DNA of 64,000 nt, taken from Haladaptatus sp. QDMS2. GTDB lineage: Archaea; Halobacteriota; Halobacteria; Halobacteriales; Halococcaceae. Position 1 is the stretch's first letter; each line of letters starts with the position of its first letter. The stretch is taken from NCBI RefSeq assembly GCF_029338295.1, contig NZ_CP119791.1:620001-684000 (forward strand), read 5' to 3'. Below, piece after piece: positions 26,505 through 34,842 of this stretch. The translations under genes and the position numbers were made by a program. The notes under the pieces were generated by a model. It was not told where the DNA came from, searched no databases, and saw only the letters and a program-made list of their open reading frames with translations.

Positions 26505-27602
26505 TCAGACAGACACTCGTTCCCCGCGCTCGTCACTCTTCTCGATGGCGTCGAGGACGCGCTGGACGGCCAGGCCGTCGGCGAAACTCGGCGCGAACGT
26601 GCCGCCTTCCGCGACGGTCGAGAGGAACTCGTAGTTCTCGTGGATGAAGGTGTGTTCCCACCCGATGACGTGGCCGGGCGGCCACCAGGCGTCGATGTAG
26701 GGGTCGTCTTCGTCCGTGACGAGAACCGTCTCGTAGCCCCGGTTTCCCTCGCAGAGCACCTCTAACTCGTTCAATCGTTCGAGCGAGAAGCGGAGGCTTC
26801 CCGCAGAACCGTGAATCTCGATGTGGTGGTCGTTCTTGTGACCGGTAGCGAACCGAGAGGCTTCGAACGTCCCGACAGCGCCGTTCTCGAATTCGGCCTG
26901 CGCGGTGTACGCGTCGTCCACGGTGACGGGGCGCGTTTCGTCGCTGCCCTCTACAGGTCGCTCCTCGACGAACGTTTTCAGGTTTCCACTCACGCTGGCG
27001 AGGTCGCCAACGAGGAAGTGCGCGAGGTCCACGGTGTGTGCACCGAGGTCGCCGAGCGCGCCGCTGCCGGCCAGTTCCGCGTCGTTGCGCCACGACCACG
27101 GAGCCTCGGGGTCCGCGAGCCAATCTTGCAGGTAGGTCCCCCGAAAGTGACGAATCTCACCGAGTTCGCCCGCGTCGATGAGTCGCTTTGCGTACTGGAT
27201 GGCCGGGACGAACCGGTAGTTGAACGCACACCCGGCGAGCGCGTCGCTGTCCGAGGCCGACGTGGCCATCGCCGTCGCGTCCGCGGTGGTCGTCGCGAGC
27301 GGTTTTTCACAGAACACGTGCGTCCCCGCGTCGAGGGCGGCGATGGAGGGTTCTGCGTGCAGGTGGTTCGGGCCGAGGTTGTAGAACACGTCCACTTCCT
27401 CGACCACGTCCCGCCAGTCGGTGGCGGTGCGAGCGAAGCCGAAGCGGTCTGCCGCCTCGGAGAGCGCCTGCTCGTCGCGCCCGACCAGCACGTCGCGTTC
27501 GATTTCGGGGGCGTCCGGGAAGAACATGGGCAGGCGAGCCAGCGCGTTCGCGTGGGCCTTGCCCATGAATCGATAGCCGAGGATGCCGATTTGGAGGCTC
27601 AT
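26505..27602 (-). CDS. Gfo/Idh/MocA-family sugar dehydrogenase
   Basis: A 365-residue NAD(P)-dependent oxidoreductase. The N-terminal Rossmann domain opens with IGILGYRFMGKAHANAL and has HVFCEKPLATT, the family's EKP motif. The C-terminal domain carries LGDLGAHTVDLAHFLVG, the GDIGxHxxDL-like motif with its catalytic His. Members oxidise hydroxyls of cyclic sugars, inositols or glycosides. Its ATG overlaps the stop of the upstream isomerase gene by four bases. A paralogue lies at 28602 in the same operon. Confidence 0.9.
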   Translation of the reverse strand: MSLQIGILGYRFMGKAHANALARLPMFFPDAPEIERDVLVGRDEQALSEAADRFGFARTATDWRDVVEEVDVFYNLGPNHLHAEPSIAALDAGTHVFCEKPLATTTADATAMATSASDSDALAGCAFNYRFVPAIQYAKRLIDAGELGEIRHFRGTYLQDWLADPEAPWSWRNDAELAGSGALGDLGAHTVDLAHFLVGDLASVSGNLKTFVEERPVEGSDETRPVTVDDAYTAQAEFENGAVGTFEASRFATGHKNDHHIEIHGSAGSLRFSLERLNELEVLCEGNRGYETVLVTDEDDPYIDAWWPPGHVIGWEHTFIHENYEFLSTVAEGGTFAPSFADGLAVQRVLDAIEKSDERGERVSV

Positions 27603-28567
27603 TCCGCCCAGTACGCCTCGCCGGGTTGGGTCTCGAAGACGGCACGCTGGAGCACGTCGACGGCCTTTTCGAGGCCTTCGCGGGAACTCGTGAGCGCGTC
27701 TTCGTGTTCGATGCTGAGTGCGCCGTCGTAACCGACCATCCGGAGGGTGCTGACCACGTCTTTCCAGTGGGCCTCACCGTGGCCGTAACCCACGGACCGA
27801 AACAGCCACGCGCGCTCTGTCTGCTGGTCGTAGGGAGTCATGTCGAAGACGCCTTTCGTCCGGGCGTTTGCCTCGTACACCTTCGTGTCCTTGGCGTGGA
27901 CGTGGTGGATGGCGTCGTCTTCGCCGAGGAATCGGATGGCCTCGGTCACGTCGATGCCCTGCCAGTAGAGGTGCGAGGGGTCGAAGTTCGCGCCGATGCG
28001 CTCGTTCGTGGCGTCACGGAGCCGTTGCATCCCGTGAGGTTCGTAGACGAGCATGTTCGGGTGCATCTCGATGGCCACGTCCACGCCCTGTTCGTCCGCG
28101 TAGTCGGCGAGGTCGGTCCAGTAAGCGATGGCGACCTCCCACTGGTAGTCGTGGGCGTCCGAGTGCTCGGTCGGCCACGGCGCGGTCACCCAGTTCGGGA
28201 CCTCGTCGTTCGGGCCGCCGGCTGGCAGTCCCGAGAAGCAGGTGACGGTCCCGACGTCGAGTTGTACGGCGAGGTCGATGGCTTCGCGCAGTTCTTCGTC
28301 TGCGCGGGCCGCGTGGTCGTCGTCCGGGTGGATGGGATTGTTGTGCGTCGCGAGTGCGCTCATCCGGAGGTCGTGGTCTGCGAGGAGGCCGTGTAACTCG
28401 GCCTGTGCGTCCTCGTCGTCGAGGTACTGGTCTCGGGAGAGGTGGTCGTCGCCGGGGTTGCCACCACAGCCGAGTTCGACGGCCCCGACGCCGATGTCGG
28501 CTAAGTACGCGAGGGTGTCTGCGAGCGATTCGTCGCCGAATGGAACGGTGAGTACGCCAATATCCAT
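27599..28567 (-). CDS. TIM-barrel sugar isomerase/epimerase
   Basis: A 322-residue xylose isomerase-like TIM-barrel protein. It begins IGVLTVPFGDESLADTLAYL and contains VGAVELGCGG and LRMSALATHNNP. Metal-binding candidates are Glu in VAIEMHPNM, Asp and His in GANFDPSHLYW, His in IHHVHAKDTK and Glu in ALSIEHEDAL. Family members isomerise or epimerise sugars, and some hydrolyse 3-keto-glycosides or dehydrate keto-inositols. It sits between two Gfo/Idh/MocA dehydrogenases, the arrangement seen for such keto-sugar routes. Start at 28567 follows from the conserved N-terminus; upstream in-frame codons overlap the neighbouring gene. Confidence 0.88.
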   Translation of the reverse strand: MDIGVLTVPFGDESLADTLAYLADIGVGAVELGCGGNPGDDHLSRDQYLDDEDAQAELHGLLADHDLRMSALATHNNPIHPDDDHAARADEELREAIDLAVQLDVGTVTCFSGLPAGGPNDEVPNWVTAPWPTEHSDAHDYQWEVAIAYWTDLADYADEQGVDVAIEMHPNMLVYEPHGMQRLRDATNERIGANFDPSHLYWQGIDVTEAIRFLGEDDAIHHVHAKDTKVYEANARTKGVFDMTPYDQQTERAWLFRSVGYGHGEAHWKDVVSTLRMVGYDGALSIEHEDALTSSREGLEKAVDVLQRAVFETQPGEAYWAE

Positions 28568-28601
28568 GAGTGTGTACTGTGAGTAGTCGTCTGTCGATTC
28601 T

Positions 28602-29675
28602 TCAGTCGAGTCGGACGGCCCGCTGTTCTGCGTCAGAGCGGTAGATGCCGTCGATGATTCGCTGGACTGCGAGCGCCTGGTCGACCGTGTTTCGCTGCGG
28701 TGGGTCGCCGGTCCCCACCGCCTCCAGGAACGTACGGTCTTCTGCCTTGTGAAGGTCGATGTCGGTCGTCTCGATGGTCGAATCCGAGAAGTGGTCGATG
28801 CCGGCCCGCCCGGTCTCGAAGATTTCGAGGGCGCCGGTCTCGCGGTCGAAGTGCGCCCCGGCGTTCGAACCGTCGATGTGGAAGCCGTGATTCTTCCGCC
28901 GGTTGGTCGCCCACGCGACTTCGAGCGAGATGGTCTTGCCGTCGGCACACCGGATGAGTGCGGTAGCCGCGTCTTCGACGTCGAACCCACTCGCGCCGGC
29001 GTCTTCGCCCCACATCTCCAAGTAGGCGTAGTCGTCGCGCGACCCGAACTCGGCGTGGGTCGTGCCCGAAACTTCAACCACCTCGGGGAAGTCCAGAAAG
29101 TACATCGCGAGGTCGATGGCGTGGACGCCGATGTCGATGAGCGACCCGCCACCGGCGATTTCCTTGGTCGTGAACCACGACCCGCGTCCTGGCACGCCAC
29201 GTCGGCGGACGTAGTTCGCCTCGACGTGGTTCACCTCGCCAAAGCGCCCTGCTCGCTGGTAGGATTTGAACACCTCCACGGCGGGCGCAAAGCGGTTGTT
29301 GAAGCCGACCATGCAGAAGCCGTCTGCGTCGTGGGCCGCTTGCGCGATTCGCTCTGCGCTTTCGAGCGTGTGGGCGAGTGGCTTCTCGAGGAGCACATCG
29401 TAACCGGCTTCGAGCGCCGCGACGGCGTACTTCTCGTGGTACTTGTTCGGGGTGGTGATGACGATTGCCTCTACGTCCGTGTCGATGAGTTCGACGAAAC
29501 TCGCGTACGTATCGACGTCGTACTTTCGAGCGAACGACTCACGGGCGGGTTCGCTCACGTCGACGCCGGCGACGATGTTGTGGCCGAGTTCCGTGATACG
29601 CTCTGAGTGATGATTGCCGATGCCGCCGAGACCGACGATACCGACGTTTACGGGTGCTTCGATAGAGTCTGTCAT
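28602..29675 (-). CDS. Gfo/Idh/MocA-family sugar dehydrogenase
   Basis: A 357-residue paralogue of the protein from 26505. The Rossmann motif is VGIVGLGGIGNHHSERI, the cofactor/catalytic motif is DVLLEKPLAHTLESA, and the second domain has GGSLIDIGVHAIDLAMYFL with the catalytic His. It has a different glycine motif and substrate loop from the other paralogue, so the two probably act on different intermediates or positions. It lies directly downstream of the ABC importer genes and upstream of the isomerase (34-base gap). Confidence 0.9.
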   Translation of the reverse strand: MTDSIEAPVNVGIVGLGGIGNHHSERITELGHNIVAGVDVSEPARESFARKYDVDTYASFVELIDTDVEAIVITTPNKYHEKYAVAALEAGYDVLLEKPLAHTLESAERIAQAAHDADGFCMVGFNNRFAPAVEVFKSYQRAGRFGEVNHVEANYVRRRGVPGRGSWFTTKEIAGGGSLIDIGVHAIDLAMYFLDFPEVVEVSGTTHAEFGSRDDYAYLEMWGEDAGASGFDVEDAATALIRCADGKTISLEVAWATNRRKNHGFHIDGSNAGAHFDRETGALEIFETGRAGIDHFSDSTIETTDIDLHKAEDRTFLEAVGTGDPPQRNTVDQALAVQRIIDGIYRSDAEQRAVRLD

Positions 29676-29697
29676 GTGGGGGTGAAACGAAATTTGT

Positions 29698-29898
29698 TCA
29701 GTATAACTGCTGTCGTTGGTCGTCGTGCTGTGCAGGTTGGTCGTCCGCGTCGCTTTCCTCGCGCTGCCCTCGAAGGGCCAACAGCGCCGGAATGAAGCGG
29801 TTCTTCAGGTCGCGGGCGAACGAGACGATGCCGTAGGCCCAGAAGAAAAACAGGAGTGTTCCACCGGCGAGGTAGAACCACCCGGCCGTGGTCACCAC
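29698..29898 (-). CDS. small single-helix membrane protein in the sugar importer operon
   Basis: A 66-residue protein with one strong hydrophobic segment (residues about 5-27, rich in Phe, Leu and Tyr), then a basic patch (FARDLKNRF) and a hydrophilic tail with many Asp and Gln. Its start codon follows the ATPase stop by two bases, so it should be translated with the importer. Its position and simple design suggest an accessory subunit or a membrane anchor for the importer or the downstream dehydrogenases. I know of no characterised homologue. Confidence 0.65.
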   Translation of the reverse strand: MVTTAGWFYLAGGTLLFFFWAYGIVSFARDLKNRFIPALLALRGQREESDADDQPAQHDDQRQQLY

Positions 29899-29900
29899 GG

Positions 29901-31070
29901 TCAGCGTCCCTCCATCTGGTCGCCCGAAATCCAGCCGTCGCCGCCGGGCAGTCCGTGTAGGAGCGCGTCTCCGGTCTTTCCGGAGAAGAGGTGCGCTCGC
30001 GTTCGGTCGATGACGACTTCGACGCGCTCGTCGGCCTCGATGTCGGCGTCCGGGTCGACGCTCATCAGGAGTTGCGAATCTGCATCCGGGTCCATGCCCT
30101 CGACCGAGCGACCCTCCGGCGTGAGGTAGACGAAAATCTCGTCGCCCATCGGCTCGAGCACGTCCGTCTCCATCGCTATCGGCTCCGTTTTGGCGGGCAC
30201 GTCACCGGCGGCTTCGGCGAGGTGCACGTCCTCCGGACGCACGCCGAAAGTAAACTGGTCGCCTTCGTCGGCGTCGAGCGGTGCATCGTCGAGTGAGACG
30301 TCGAACACCTCGGTTTCGAGCGTGTCGCCGTGAACCGTCCCGTCGAGGAAGTTCATGCTCGGCGACCCGATGAACCCGGCGACGAACCGGTTTGCCGGTT
30401 CGTTGTAACAGTCGAGCGGGGGCGCACATTGCTGGAGTTCGCCGTCGTTCAACACGGCGATGCGGTCCGACATCGTCATCGCTTCAGCCTGGTCGTGGGT
30501 GACGTAGATGATAGTCGTGTCGAGTTCCTTGTGCAATCGCTGGAGTTCCGTCCGCATGTGGACGCGGAGTTTGGCGTCCAGATTCGCGAGCGGTTCGTCC
30601 ATCAGGAACACGGCGGGTTCGCGCACGATGGCGCGGGCGATGGCGACGCGCTGGCGCTGGCCGCCGGACATCTCGTCGGGCATCCGGTCTAACATCCCTT
30701 CCAGCTGGACGATTTCCGCGGCACGTTCGACGCGGCGGTCGATTTCCGCCTTGTCGTACTTGCGAAGGCGGAGGCCAAACGAGATGTTGTCGTAGACGTC
30801 CATGTGGGGGAACAGCGCGATGTTCTGGAACACCATCGCGATGCCCCGGTCCTTTGGCGGGAGGTTCGTGACCTCGTGACCGGCGATGGCAATCTCGCCG
30901 TCTGACGGCATCGTCAGCCCGGCGATCGTTTCGAGCGTGGTCGATTTGCCACAGCCAGACGGTCCGACGAGCGTGACGAACTCGCCGTCTTCGATTTCTA
31001 GGTTCACATCGTCGACGGCGACGACGTCGCTGTACTGCTTTGCTACGCTATCGAGTGTGACTTTTCCCAT
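29901..31070 (-). CDS. carbohydrate ABC transporter ATP-binding protein (MalK/UgpC type)
   Basis: A 389-residue ATPase of the sugar importer. Motifs in order are Walker A GPSGCGKST (near residue 37), Q-loop VFQNIALFPH, signature MSGGQRQRVAIAR, Walker B VFLMDEPLANLD and the switch His in YVTHDQAEAM. The C-terminal third (from about 235) is the regulatory TOBE-like domain with FGVRPEDVHLAE, which in MalK proteins contacts regulators. It would be shared by the two permeases upstream. The acidic composition of the tail is typically haloarchaeal. Confidence 0.94.
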   Translation of the reverse strand: MGKVTLDSVAKQYSDVVAVDDVNLEIEDGEFVTLVGPSGCGKSTTLETIAGLTMPSDGEIAIAGHEVTNLPPKDRGIAMVFQNIALFPHMDVYDNISFGLRLRKYDKAEIDRRVERAAEIVQLEGMLDRMPDEMSGGQRQRVAIARAIVREPAVFLMDEPLANLDAKLRVHMRTELQRLHKELDTTIIYVTHDQAEAMTMSDRIAVLNDGELQQCAPPLDCYNEPANRFVAGFIGSPSMNFLDGTVHGDTLETEVFDVSLDDAPLDADEGDQFTFGVRPEDVHLAEAAGDVPAKTEPIAMETDVLEPMGDEIFVYLTPEGRSVEGMDPDADSQLLMSVDPDADIEADERVEVVIDRTRAHLFSGKTGDALLHGLPGGDGWISGDQMEGR

Positions 31071-31076
31071 AGTGAA

Positions 31077-32045
31077 TCACTCCTTGAGTGCCCCCGAGGT
31101 GAGGCCGCTCACGATTTTTTCCTGTGCGACGACGACGAGAATGGCGACGGGGAGCACGCCGACGATGCTCGCGGCGGCCATGAGATTGTACGGCGTCTCG
31201 TGGTGGCCGCGGTAGCCGAGAATCCCCTCGACGATGGGTGCCCAGTTCTGCCAGGCGCCGTTGGTCATCAGCGAGGAGAAGAAATACTCGTTGTAGACAG
31301 TGATGAACGTGAGCACGCCAGCAGTTGCAATGCCGGGTGCAGAGAGGGGCACGATGACGCGGGCGAGTGCGCCGAGTCGGGTCGTCCCTTCGATTCTCGC
31401 GGCGTCCTCTAGGCCGTCCGGAATCTGGCCGTAGAACGTGGTGAGGATGAAGATAGACAGCGGCAAGAACAGCGCGCTGAACGGCATCACCATCGGCCAC
31501 GGGGAGTTGTAGAGGTCCGGACTCTGGAGGCCGATGGTAATGGCGGACGTCTGGAAGTAGAGCGCCTTCCCGCCGGTGAACAGCGAGAACAGCGGCAACA
31601 GGAACGCCGCGGGCGGGAAATAGGAGATGGCCAGGATGACGAGCATGAGTGGCTTCTTCCCCGGGAAGTCGAGGCGGCCGAACACGTAGCCCGCGAGGCT
31701 CGCGAGCACGAGGACGATGATGGTCGTCGCCGTGGCGATGAGCAGGCTGTTGATGACGAACCGGTGGAACGGTATTGCCTGGAACACCTCGACGAACGCG
31801 CCGACGTTGGTTCCCTTCGGTAGGAGGCCCATGTCCACGATTTGCTCGTTCGGCGTGAGCGCGAGGACGACGAGCCAGTAGAACGGGAACAGCGTCGTGA
31901 CGAGGAAAAAGCCGGTCACGAGGTAGAACATCGCCTGATAGACGTTTTCTGGATTCGATATCGAGCGGTTGACCCACGACTCGAACGGGCCGCGTTTTAG
32001 ATCTGCGGTGTCGGTTGTGGGTGTGGTGTCTGTATCCTGTGACAT
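31077..32045 (-). CDS. carbohydrate ABC transporter permease (MalG type)
   Basis: A 322-residue membrane permease with about six transmembrane segments after a 40-residue cytoplasmic N-terminus. The EAA loop lies near residues 210-235 (LEDAARIEGTTRLGALARVIVPLSAPG). It pairs with the MalF-type permease upstream. A long loop between helices (about 120-165) contains the sequence ALYFQTSAITIG. It begins only three bases after the stop of the upstream permease gene. Confidence 0.92.
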   Translation of the reverse strand: MSQDTDTTPTTDTADLKRGPFESWVNRSISNPENVYQAMFYLVTGFFLVTTLFPFYWLVVLALTPNEQIVDMGLLPKGTNVGAFVEVFQAIPFHRFVINSLLIATATTIIVLVLASLAGYVFGRLDFPGKKPLMLVILAISYFPPAAFLLPLFSLFTGGKALYFQTSAITIGLQSPDLYNSPWPMVMPFSALFLPLSIFILTTFYGQIPDGLEDAARIEGTTRLGALARVIVPLSAPGIATAGVLTFITVYNEYFFSSLMTNGAWQNWAPIVEGILGYRGHHETPYNLMAAASIVGVLPVAILVVVAQEKIVSGLTSGALKE

Positions 32046-32048
32046 GAG

Positions 32049-33080
32049 TTAGTCACCTCCGACCGAACTGCGAGCGAACTTCGCGATGTACACGGAGACA
32101 GCGACGCCGATGATGGCGGCGGTCACGAACGCGACGGTCGCGGCCGTGCCAATCTGTCGCTGGCTGAACCCCGCGACGACCATACAGGAAAGTGACGGCA
32201 CGGTCTGGCAACTCGACACGGAATCGATGATGCCGTACACCCGCATCGCCGCGATGGTGCGAAACAGCATCGCGATGAGGACCGTCGGCAACACGAGCGG
32301 GAGCGTAATCAGCTTGAACTGTTGCCACTTCGACGCGCCGGCCACGCGAGCGACTTCGTACAGGTTGCGGTCGATGCTCTGGAGGCCCGCGAGGATGAGC
32401 AGGGCCATGAACGCCGAGGTCTTCCACACGTCGGCGACGATGATGATGAGCATCGTCTCGCCCGCGTTAGCGAGCGGCGTCTTGCCGAAGATGCCGAGTT
32501 GCTGGAGAATCGTCTGCTGAGCGTCGCCGATGAGGAAGCCGATGTTCGGCTGGAACAGCAGGTAGAAAATCATCCCCTGGATGACGACGGGCACGGCCCA
32601 CGGGATGATGATGGCGACGCGAACCCACCGACGGCCCGTAAAGTCCTGGTCCAGAACGAGCGCCTGACCGAAGCCGATGATGGTCTCGAAGAAGACGCTC
32701 ACCACGGTGAACACGAGCGTCGCGCCGAGTGCCGTCGTGAACCAGCCCGTGACGTACGGGAACGTCCCCGTCAGCTTCGGCAGGAACGGCGCGGGCAGTG
32801 CGTAGGATTTCTGTCCGGTGAACAGTTCGACGTAGTTCTGGAGGCCGACGAACGAGCCGAGTTGGGCCGACCCGGTGAGGTTGTCCGCGAACAGCGACAT
32901 GCGGAACGTGCTGAGCAGCGGCCAGAGCGCGATGACGGCGAGCAACAGCAACGCCGGCGTGAGCAGGAGGTAGGCGAACTGCGTCTCGCTTAACCCCTCC
33001 ATCCAGCGCACTGCTGCGACGTAGGGGCCACTCCGGTCGCTGTCCCGGGGGCCGTCGTATGAATCGGTTTGTGTAGCCAT
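32049..33080 (-). CDS. carbohydrate ABC transporter permease (MalF type)
   Basis: A 343-residue membrane permease with about six to seven transmembrane segments. The N-terminal helix is FAYLLLTPALLLLAVIALWPLL, and the ATPase-contact loop is near residues 240-265 (LYEVARVAGASKWQQFKLITLPL). An external loop follows the first helix and mentions a hydrophobic Pro-rich stretch (LPAPFLPKLTG). Sixteen bases separate it from the binding-protein gene. The substrate is probably a mono- or disaccharide. Confidence 0.92.
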   Translation of the reverse strand: MATQTDSYDGPRDSDRSGPYVAAVRWMEGLSETQFAYLLLTPALLLLAVIALWPLLSTFRMSLFADNLTGSAQLGSFVGLQNYVELFTGQKSYALPAPFLPKLTGTFPYVTGWFTTALGATLVFTVVSVFFETIIGFGQALVLDQDFTGRRWVRVAIIIPWAVPVVIQGMIFYLLFQPNIGFLIGDAQQTILQQLGIFGKTPLANAGETMLIIIVADVWKTSAFMALLILAGLQSIDRNLYEVARVAGASKWQQFKLITLPLVLPTVLIAMLFRTIAAMRVYGIIDSVSSCQTVPSLSCMVVAGFSQRQIGTAATVAFVTAAIIGVAVSVYIAKFARSSVGGD

Positions 33081-33096
33081 GGGCGGGTTCTGGAGA

Positions 33097-34623
33097 TTAC
33101 TCGCCCTGACCCGCTTTCTGCTCGATCGTTTCGAGCGACGATTTGATTTCCTCGGTTGCGTCCTCGGGTGCGACTTCGCCGGCGATACAGGCGTTTATCC
33201 GGTCTGCAATCTTCCCCTTCTGCTGGGGCCAGACGACCGTCGTCGGACGCGGGATGGAGTTCTCCGCGGCGATTTTGAGGGTGTCCATGTACCGGCCCAT
33301 GACGGGGACCTCCTTTGCCTTCTCCGAGTTGAACAGCGACGGAATCGGTGGCAACAACCCCATGATTTCCAGTAAATCGAGGCGGAACTGCTCGTTCATG
33401 AGCGCCTTAATGACTTGCAACGAAGCGGCCTTCTTTTTCGAATTCGGATTCATCGAGACGTGCCACCCGCCAAGCGAGGAGGTGTGCCCGCCGATGTTCT
33501 CGTAGTTCGACTCGGATTCGCTCACGGCGTGGGGAATCGGCATGATGCCGAGGTCCTCGCCGAACGCTTCCTCCTTGCCGTTTATCTTGATGGCGTAGGC
33601 CCAGTTGCGGTGGGCGACCGCCTGGCCGTTCGTGAAGGGCTTTCGCGATGGTTCCTCCGACCACTGGAGGACGGCGTTCGGGGCGAACCCGCCCGCGTAG
33701 CCTTCCATCGCGTGTTCGTCGTCCGCGCCGTGAACGAACGTCCGAATCATGCGCAGTGCGTCGTTGACCGGTTTCTCGTCCACCGTGATGGGGCGTTCGC
33801 CGACCGGGCCAAACAGGTTCTGCGTCCCGCCGAAGTACGCGCCACCCCAGCTGTGCATGAACTCGGGGAAGGTACAGCACGCGAGCCCTTCGTACACCTT
33901 CGCCTGGAAGGAAAAGCCGTACTTGGTCCCTGTCTGTTCTTTCGTTTTGGAGATAACTTCCGAGAACTGCTTCCATGACATACCCTCTTTTGCCCAGTTT
34001 TCACCCTCCGGATCGTACCCCGCTTCCTTCACGAGGTCTTTTCGGTACAGAATGGTCGCCACGGAGGGAAACAGCGGAATCCCGTAGAGGTCGCCGTCCA
34101 TCTTCGCGGACTCGACCATCCGCGGGAGGTACTCGTTTTCGACCGGATCTATCATCTCCGCGGGGAGCGTCGCAGAGAGGTTCTGTAACTGCCCCCGGGC
34201 GATGAACGGAATCGTCCATCCGCTGTCCATCATCAGGAGGTCCGGCTCGCTCTGTCCCGCACGCAACCACTGCTGGTACTGAGACTGGCGCTTGTCCGTA
34301 ACCTGCGATCCGGCGAGGATGTCGACGGTGATGTTGTCGGGAAGGCCCGCTTCGTGGAGCGCCGCCTTCACCTTTGGTGCGTTGTCCTTCATCCGGGAGT
34401 CTGCGGCCCACTGGACGGTCACCTCCTCCGTCGGCGCGGTCGTGTCGATGGGGGTTTCGGTATCGCCCCCGTTTCCTTTCGGTTTATTCTGATTTGCACC
34501 CTCTTTCGGGTCGGTAGTGATGCACCCGGCGACGCCCGCGACTGTCCCGGCAGCGCCCGTGTACTTCACGAACTCTCGGCGCGAGAGCCTGCGACGACGT
34601 TGATTCTGGCTACCATCTACCAT
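33097..34623 (-). CDS. carbohydrate ABC transporter substrate-binding Tat lipoprotein
   Basis: A 508-residue extracellular sugar-binding protein (family 1, maltose-binding type). The N-terminus has a Tat motif (SRREFVKYTG) and a lipobox VAGC, so it is exported folded and lipid-anchored. A short Thr/Pro spacer precedes the binding domain, which starts near VTVQWAADSR. Family features include DLLMMDSGWTIPFIARGQL, YGIPLFPSVATILYRKDL and the Trp-rich C-terminal half. Its promoter is the TATATA at 34652. It is the first gene of the minus-strand sugar operon and divergent from the M24-like gene. Confidence 0.92.
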   Translation of the reverse strand: MVDGSQNQRRRRLSRREFVKYTGAAGTVAGVAGCITTDPKEGANQNKPKGNGGDTETPIDTTAPTEEVTVQWAADSRMKDNAPKVKAALHEAGLPDNITVDILAGSQVTDKRQSQYQQWLRAGQSEPDLLMMDSGWTIPFIARGQLQNLSATLPAEMIDPVENEYLPRMVESAKMDGDLYGIPLFPSVATILYRKDLVKEAGYDPEGENWAKEGMSWKQFSEVISKTKEQTGTKYGFSFQAKVYEGLACCTFPEFMHSWGGAYFGGTQNLFGPVGERPITVDEKPVNDALRMIRTFVHGADDEHAMEGYAGGFAPNAVLQWSEEPSRKPFTNGQAVAHRNWAYAIKINGKEEAFGEDLGIMPIPHAVSESESNYENIGGHTSSLGGWHVSMNPNSKKKAASLQVIKALMNEQFRLDLLEIMGLLPPIPSLFNSEKAKEVPVMGRYMDTLKIAAENSIPRPTTVVWPQQKGKIADRINACIAGEVAPEDATEEIKSSLETIEQKAGQGE

Positions 34624-34651
34624 GGTCGTTCATCAAAATGTGACAATCCAT

Positions 34652-34657
34652 TATATA
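34652..34657 (-). promoter_or_regulatory. TATA box of the sugar importer operon
   Basis: TATATA, centred about 32 bases from the ATG at 34623, predicts a transcript start near 34628 with a leader of only a few bases. The 140 bases between the divergent genes are unusually AT-rich and would hold any operator sites. Confidence 0.6.
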
Positions 34658-34842
34658 GCTTATGTCTTTTACTACTGTAGTTGTAAATAAATATTATTTA
34701 CATGCATAGCTCCGCAGTCTGCTAATTACGACAATACTGTGTCAATAGTTGTATTCTTACAATGGCTAAATCAAACGTCTTTTGGCTACCGAATCAAGCT
34801 AAATCCCTACCATTGAAGGGCGTCACCCCAGAGGCAGTCACT

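Noticed and set aside
28568-29200. N-terminal extension of the TIM-barrel isomerase
   Set aside because: The extension is Ser/Arg/Thr-rich and lies antiframe over the upstream dehydrogenase. The conserved isomerase N-terminus starts at 28567.
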